Origin: an uncultured Clostridia bacterium
GTDB lineage: Bacteria; Bacillota; Clostridia; Oscillospirales; Oscillospiraceae
Direction of reading: 5' to 3'
Assembly: GCA_945926565.1 (NCBI GenBank)
Contig: CAMELY010000051.1
Span: forward strand, 1-9,342
DNA length: 9,342 nt
Shown here piece after piece: positions 6,312 to 9,342 of this stretch (position 1 is the first letter of the stretch; each line of letters opens with the position of its first letter). Position numbers and translations under genes: made by a program. The notes under the pieces are model-generated. The model was not told the DNA's origin, made no database searches, and was given only the letters and a program-made list of their open reading frames with translations.

Positions 6312-6575
6312 TTACTGATTCAGGCCTTCGGCCAGCAGCGCCACCAGGCTGTCGATGGCTTCCGCCTCGTCCACGCCGTCGGCGATGAGGGTGATCTCAG
6401 TTCCCTGAACCACACCCAGAGACAGGACGCCCAGCAGGCTCTTGGCGTTGACACGGCGCTCGTCCTTTTCCATCCAAATGGAGCTCTTGAACTCGTTGGC
6501 CTTCTGGATAAAGAAGGTGGCAGGACGGGCATACAGGCCCACCTGGTTATTGACAACAGCTTGTTTCACAGTCAT
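6312..6575 (-). CDS. HPr-family protein lacking the catalytic histidine (Crh-like)
   Basis: An 87-residue protein of the HPr fold. The active-site block, normally GLHARPA, reads GLYARPA: codon 15 is TAT (6533-6531), so Tyr replaces the His15 that accepts phosphate from enzyme I, while Arg17 is kept. The regulatory block VNAKSLLGVLSLGV (42-55) keeps Ser46, the site of HPr kinase. It therefore cannot act as a normal PTS phosphocarrier, but could act as a CcpA corepressor when Ser-phosphorylated, as B. subtilis Crh (Gln15) does. The ATG at 6575 places Tyr and Ser exactly at 15 and 46 and has a GGGGG ribosome site 8 bases upstream; a TTG at 6590 lies within that site and is rejected. It has its own strong promoter and is followed by a terminator-like hairpin. 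Confidence 0.9.
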   Translation of the reverse strand: MTVKQAVVNNQVGLYARPATFFIQKANEFKSSIWMEKDERRVNAKSLLGVLSLGVVQGTEITLIADGVDEAEAIDSLVALLAEGLNQ

Positions 6576-6603
6576 AAGTGATACCCCCAAGGCACTGTCT
6601 GTA

Positions 6604-6618
6604 ATGATACCTTATCAT
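6604..6618. promoter_or_regulatory. Dyad over the -10 box and start of the HPr-like promoter
   Basis: ATGATA-CCT-TATCAT is a perfect 6-bp inverted repeat with a 3-base centre. It covers most of the -10 hexamer and the predicted start site, a position where a bound repressor would block transcription. It does not look like a cre box. No regulator can be named. Confidence 0.4.
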
Positions 6619-6643
6619 AGCAGATTTAAACTATTCCCGTCAA
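6614..6643 (-). promoter_or_regulatory. Extended -10 promoter of the HPr/Crh-like gene
   Basis: On the minus strand TTGACG (6643-6638, 5/6 match) and TATGAT (6619-6614, 5/6 match) are 18 bases apart, and a TGC immediately before the -10 box gives an extended -10. This is the strongest promoter in the window. The start site should lie near 6607, with a leader of about 32 bases to the ATG at 6575. It may also drive uvrC and genes beyond by readthrough. Confidence 0.8.
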
Positions 6644-6670
6644 CGTCATTTTTACCAAATTTCCCTGTTT

Positions 6671-6754
6671 TTCCACCCGTCCTAAAACATTTTACCGCAT
6701 AAACCTGCTGAAACAATTTGCTTTTATCCATCATTTCCCGAAAAACGGGTGGAA
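6671..6754. repeat. 10-bp inverted repeat with 64-base spacing in the mutS2-HPr gap
   Basis: TTCCACCCGT at 6671-6680 is the exact reverse complement of ACGGGTGGAA at 6745-6754. The right copy also forms a small CCCG-AAAAA-CGGG hairpin at 6737-6749. It lies between the mutS2 stop and the HPr-like promoter. Function is unknown: it could be part of the 3' structure of the mutS2 message or an operator pair. Confidence 0.4.
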
Positions 6755-6763
6755 TTTTCTGTC

Positions 6764-6784
6764 AAACGGCCTGTGGGCCCGTTT
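6764..6784 (-). terminator. Weak stem-loop after mutS2
   Basis: On the minus strand an 8-bp GC-rich stem with one bulged G and a CACA loop starts three bases past the mutS2 stop. It is followed by GTTTGACAG rather than a T tract, so it may stabilise the 3' end or terminate weakly. Confidence 0.35.
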
Positions 6785-6787
6785 TTC

Positions 6788-9172
6788 TCACCGCAGCTCC
6801 ACCACGGTGACGCCATTCTCTCCCTCCCCGAAGCGGCCGGGACGGAAGCTCTTGACATACTTGCAGGTGCGCAGATGCTGCTGCACCGCCTGGCGCAGGG
6901 CGCCGGTGCCCTTGCCGTGGATAATGGTCACCGTCTGCAGCCGGGCCATGACGGCGTCGTCCAGGAATCGGTCGATGACCCCCTGGCACTCGTCGCACAT
7001 CATGCCCCGGATATCCAGCTCCGGCCGGGCGCCGGCAGAGCGGATGGTGTGCTCCACCCGGCTGGCCATCTTCCGGGCCTGGGCCTGGGCGTTGGTCTTC
7101 TGGCCCTCCAGCACCCGGACCTCCTCCTGTTTGGCGGTGACGGTCATGATGCCCGCCTGGAGCCGGAGGGTGCCGTCCTTGTTCACCGAGAGCACCTGAG
7201 CTTTGGTGCCCACCTTGAGCAGCTCCACTGTGTCCCCCGCCTGGGCAGGCCGGGTGGGGGGCGCCGCCTCCTTCTGGGTGGGGGCCAGCCTGTCCGCCGT
7301 CTGGTTGATGGTGCGGCGCAGCTCCGCCCGGCGCTGGTTCTCCTCCTGGGCGGAGAGCTCCTTCCGGTCCCGCTTTTTCATCTCGTCCAGCTGGTGGAAC
7401 ACCTGGTTGGAGACGGTGCGGGCCTCGTTAAGGATGGACTCCGCCTCCCGGCGGGCGGCCTCGGTGACCTTGGCCCGCTCGGTCTCCATCTGACGGCGGT
7501 ACTCCGCCGCCTTCTCCGCGTCCGACTCCATGGAGGCCCGGAGGCGCTGAGCCTCCTCTTTCGCCTGCTCCATGGCCTGGCGCTGCTGCTCCAGCTGGGT
7601 GAGCACGTCCTCAAACTGGACATTCTGCCGGTCGATGCGGCTGCTGGCGTGGTCGATGACGTGCTCCGGCAGGCCCAGCCGCCGGGAGATGGCAAAGGCG
7701 TTGGACTTGCCGGGGATGCCGATGAGCAGCCGGTAGGTGGGCTTCAGGGTCTCCACGTCAAACTCGCAGGAGGCGTTCTCCACCCCCGGCTCCAGCATGG
7801 CGTAGGTCTTTAATTCCGCGTAGTGGGTGGTGGCCGCCACCCGGGCTCCCAGGCTCCGGGTCTCCTCGATGATGGCCACCGCCAGAGCGGCGCCCTCCAC
7901 CGGGTCGGTGCCGGCGCCCAGCTCGTCGTAGAGCACCAGGGTGCCTTCCCCCGCCTCCTCCAGGATGCCCACAATGGTGGTGATATGGGAGGAGAAGGTG
8001 GAGAGGGACTGCTCGATGGACTGCTCGTCGCCGATGTCCGCCAGCACCGATTGGTACACCGGGCAGCAGCTCCCCTCCCCCACCGGGATATGGAGGCCGC
8101 ACTGGGTCATGAGTACCAGCAGGCCCAGGGTCTTGAGGGTCACCGTCTTGCCGCCGGTGTTGGGGCCGGTGATCACCAGGGTGTCAAAGGTAAGGCCCAG
8201 ATTCACGTCAATGGGCACTACCTTCTTGCCGTCCAGCAATGGGTGCCGGGCCTTTTTAAAGTTCAGGGAGCCGTCCCGGGTAAGCTGGGGGGAGATGGCC
8301 TCCATCTGATAGGACAGCTTGGCCCGGGCGAAGATGAGATCCAGGGAGACCAGCAGGTCATAGTCGATGAGAATGTCCTCCCGGTGATCCGCCGCCTGGG
8401 CGGAGAGGGCGGCCAGGATCCGGGCGATCTCCTTCTCCTCCTTGGCGTAGAGCTCCCGCAGTTCGTTGTTGGCCTTCACCGCCCCCATGGGCTCGATGAA
8501 GTAGGTGGAGCCGGAGGCGGACACGTCGTGGACCAGGCCGGGGACGCTACCCTTGCACTCCGCCTTCACCGGCACCACAAACCGGTTCTGCCGGATGGTG
8601 ACGATGGGCTCCTGGAGATATTTGGCGGCGGAGGAGGAGATCAGCTTCTGCAGCACCTCCCGGGCCTTGCCGGAGGCCGCCCGGATTTTCCGGCGGATGT
8701 CGGCCAGCTCGGGGCTTGCGCTGTCGGCGATCTCCTCCTCGGAGAGGATGGCGCCGAAGATCTGATCCTCCAGATATTTATTGGGGTTGAGGGAGCGGAA
8801 GAGCTGGTCGATGCAGGTCTTGTGCTCCCCGTCTCCCAGGCAGGCCTGGGCGTTCCGGGCGCAGCGGAGCACGCCGCCCACATCCAGCAGCTCCCGGGGG
8901 TTCAATGCGCCTCCCAGGCTGGCCCGCTGGAGGGCGGCCTCCACCGGCCGCAGCTCCCCGAAGCCGGGGGTATGGCCCAGATCCATCATGGACCGGGCGG
9001 CGGAGGTCTCCGCCTGGAGGAGGGCCACCTCCTCCGCGTCCACACTGGGCCGCAGCTTCCGGGCCCGCTCCTGGGCCGCCTCGCTCACCGCCTGGTGGGC
9101 CAGCAGCTCCAGCACCTGGGGCAGCTCCAGGGTGTGGATGGATTTTTCAAATAAATCAGTCATCTTTTTCAA
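6788..9172 (-). CDS. mutS2: MutS2 with C-terminal Smr domain
   Basis: A 794-residue ATPase of the MutS family without the mismatch-recognition domain. In B. subtilis MutS2 splits collided ribosomes; in other species it suppresses homologous recombination. Visible in order: MutS core helices, Walker A GPNTGGKT (336-343), the STFSSHI block (391-397), Walker B TLVLYDELGAGTD (411-423), a long charged coiled coil at about 520-625, a small beta-rich KOW-like region at about 645-690, and a Smr domain (about 718-793) with LDIRG (719-723) and HGKGTG (752-757), the nuclease motifs. Length is typical. The TTG at 9172 has AAAGGA 5 bases upstream and is preferred; an ATG at 9163 would shorten the protein by three residues. 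It follows the membrane-protein gene by 10 bases, with its ribosome site overlapping that gene's stop, so the two are coupled. Confidence 0.96.
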   Translation of the reverse strand: MKKMTDLFEKSIHTLELPQVLELLAHQAVSEAAQERARKLRPSVDAEEVALLQAETSAARSMMDLGHTPGFGELRPVEAALQRASLGGALNPRELLDVGGVLRCARNAQACLGDGEHKTCIDQLFRSLNPNKYLEDQIFGAILSEEEIADSASPELADIRRKIRAASGKAREVLQKLISSSAAKYLQEPIVTIRQNRFVVPVKAECKGSVPGLVHDVSASGSTYFIEPMGAVKANNELRELYAKEEKEIARILAALSAQAADHREDILIDYDLLVSLDLIFARAKLSYQMEAISPQLTRDGSLNFKKARHPLLDGKKVVPIDVNLGLTFDTLVITGPNTGGKTVTLKTLGLLVLMTQCGLHIPVGEGSCCPVYQSVLADIGDEQSIEQSLSTFSSHITTIVGILEEAGEGTLVLYDELGAGTDPVEGAALAVAIIEETRSLGARVAATTHYAELKTYAMLEPGVENASCEFDVETLKPTYRLLIGIPGKSNAFAISRRLGLPEHVIDHASSRIDRQNVQFEDVLTQLEQQRQAMEQAKEEAQRLRASMESDAEKAAEYRRQMETERAKVTEAARREAESILNEARTVSNQVFHQLDEMKKRDRKELSAQEENQRRAELRRTINQTADRLAPTQKEAAPPTRPAQAGDTVELLKVGTKAQVLSVNKDGTLRLQAGIMTVTAKQEEVRVLEGQKTNAQAQARKMASRVEHTIRSAGARPELDIRGMMCDECQGVIDRFLDDAVMARLQTVTIIHGKGTGALRQAVQQHLRTCKYVKSFRPGRFGEGENGVTVVELR

Positions 9173-9182
9173 TAGAATCCTT

Positions 9183-9342
9183 TCAGCTTTCTCGGTTATA
9201 GATGGGCCGGATCTTCTCCCGGTTCCCGCCGATGAGAAACACGGCAGCCAGCAGGTTGAGCACCATAAAGAGGGCGACTACCAGCCGCTCCTCCAGTACG
9301 GTGGAGAGGGCTCCGGAGATCAGCTCGCCCAGCAGGCAGCCC
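9183..9342 (-). CDS. C-terminal fragment of an integral membrane protein, possibly an MFS transporter
   Basis: The last 52 residues of a protein whose start is beyond the right edge. It holds one clear hydrophobic helix at about residues 20-38 of the fragment (VVALFMVLNLLAAVFLIGG) with a possible half helix before it, and ends in a short basic cytoplasmic tail, KIRPIYNRES. The last helix and tail are like the end of a major facilitator transporter, but 52 residues cannot settle this. The stop (9185-9183) overlaps the mutS2 ribosome site, so the two genes share a transcript. This reading frame is in phase with GC-rich codon use of its neighbours. Confidence 0.7.
   Translation of the reverse strand, partial: GCLLGELISGALSTVLEERLVVALFMVLNLLAAVFLIGGNREKIRPIYNRES

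Noticed and set aside
6749..7813. Plus-strand open frame of 354 codons
   Set aside because: Antisense to the C-terminal half of mutS2, with no recognisable domain.
7823..9154. Plus-strand open frame of 443 codons
   Set aside because: Antisense to mutS2, which has all its Walker and Smr motifs; composition is low-complexity Gly/Leu/Gln/His.
1..9342. Mobile element, CRISPR array, prophage or defence system
   Set aside because: No transposase, integrase, spaced direct repeats or toxin-antitoxin-like pair is present; all genes are core housekeeping genes with even composition.

Overview
The window is GC-rich (by eye well over 60% G+C in genes) and every gene I can support is on the minus strand, so transcription runs from high to low coordinates. 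Gene content and order (rsmH-ftsL-class B PBP, rsmD-coaD-coiled-coil protein, uvrC next to an HPr/Crh-like protein, mutS2 with a Smr domain) point to a high-GC Gram-positive member of the Clostridia, most like the Oscillospiraceae. This is core chromosome: I see no transposase, integrase, phage gene, CRISPR array, tRNA or rRNA.

Layout in transcription order. (1) 9342-9183: C-terminal end of an integral membrane protein, possibly an MFS transporter, cut by the window edge. (2) 9172-6788: mutS2, 10 bases downstream. (3) 6787-6576: AT-rich gap with a weak stem after mutS2, a long-range inverted repeat and a strong extended -10 promoter overlapped by a dyad. (4) 6575-6312: an 87-residue HPr-family protein with Tyr at the position of the catalytic His15 but with Ser46 kept, so a Crh-like regulator rather than a phosphocarrier. 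(5) 6285-6249: a terminator-like hairpin ending 12 bases before the uvrC ATG. (6) 6237-2803: a tightly packed run uvrC > rsmD > coaD > coiled-coil protein, with 10-base, 4-base and 5-base junctions, closed by a perfect 12-bp terminator at 2769-2735. (7) 2802-2431: a 372-base gap with that terminator, an 82-base element closed by a perfect 12-bp inverted repeat, and the rsmH promoter. (8) 2430-1: start of the division and cell-wall cluster, rsmH > ftsL > class B penicillin-binding protein (cut by the window edge), with no mraZ in front and a terminator-like hairpin between ftsL and the PBP gene.

Functionally the window joins DNA repair and ribosome rescue (UvrC, MutS2), 16S rRNA methylation (RsmD, RsmH), coenzyme A synthesis (CoaD), carbon-regulatory signalling (Crh-like protein) and septal peptidoglycan synthesis (FtsL, PBP). 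No new multi-gene system is apparent. The most interesting points are the Tyr15 HPr paralogue, the two terminator-like hairpins placed directly before uvrC and the PBP gene (suggesting attenuation), and the unassigned structured element upstream of rsmH. The long plus-strand open frames are antisense shadows of the minus-strand genes, as expected in GC-rich coding DNA.
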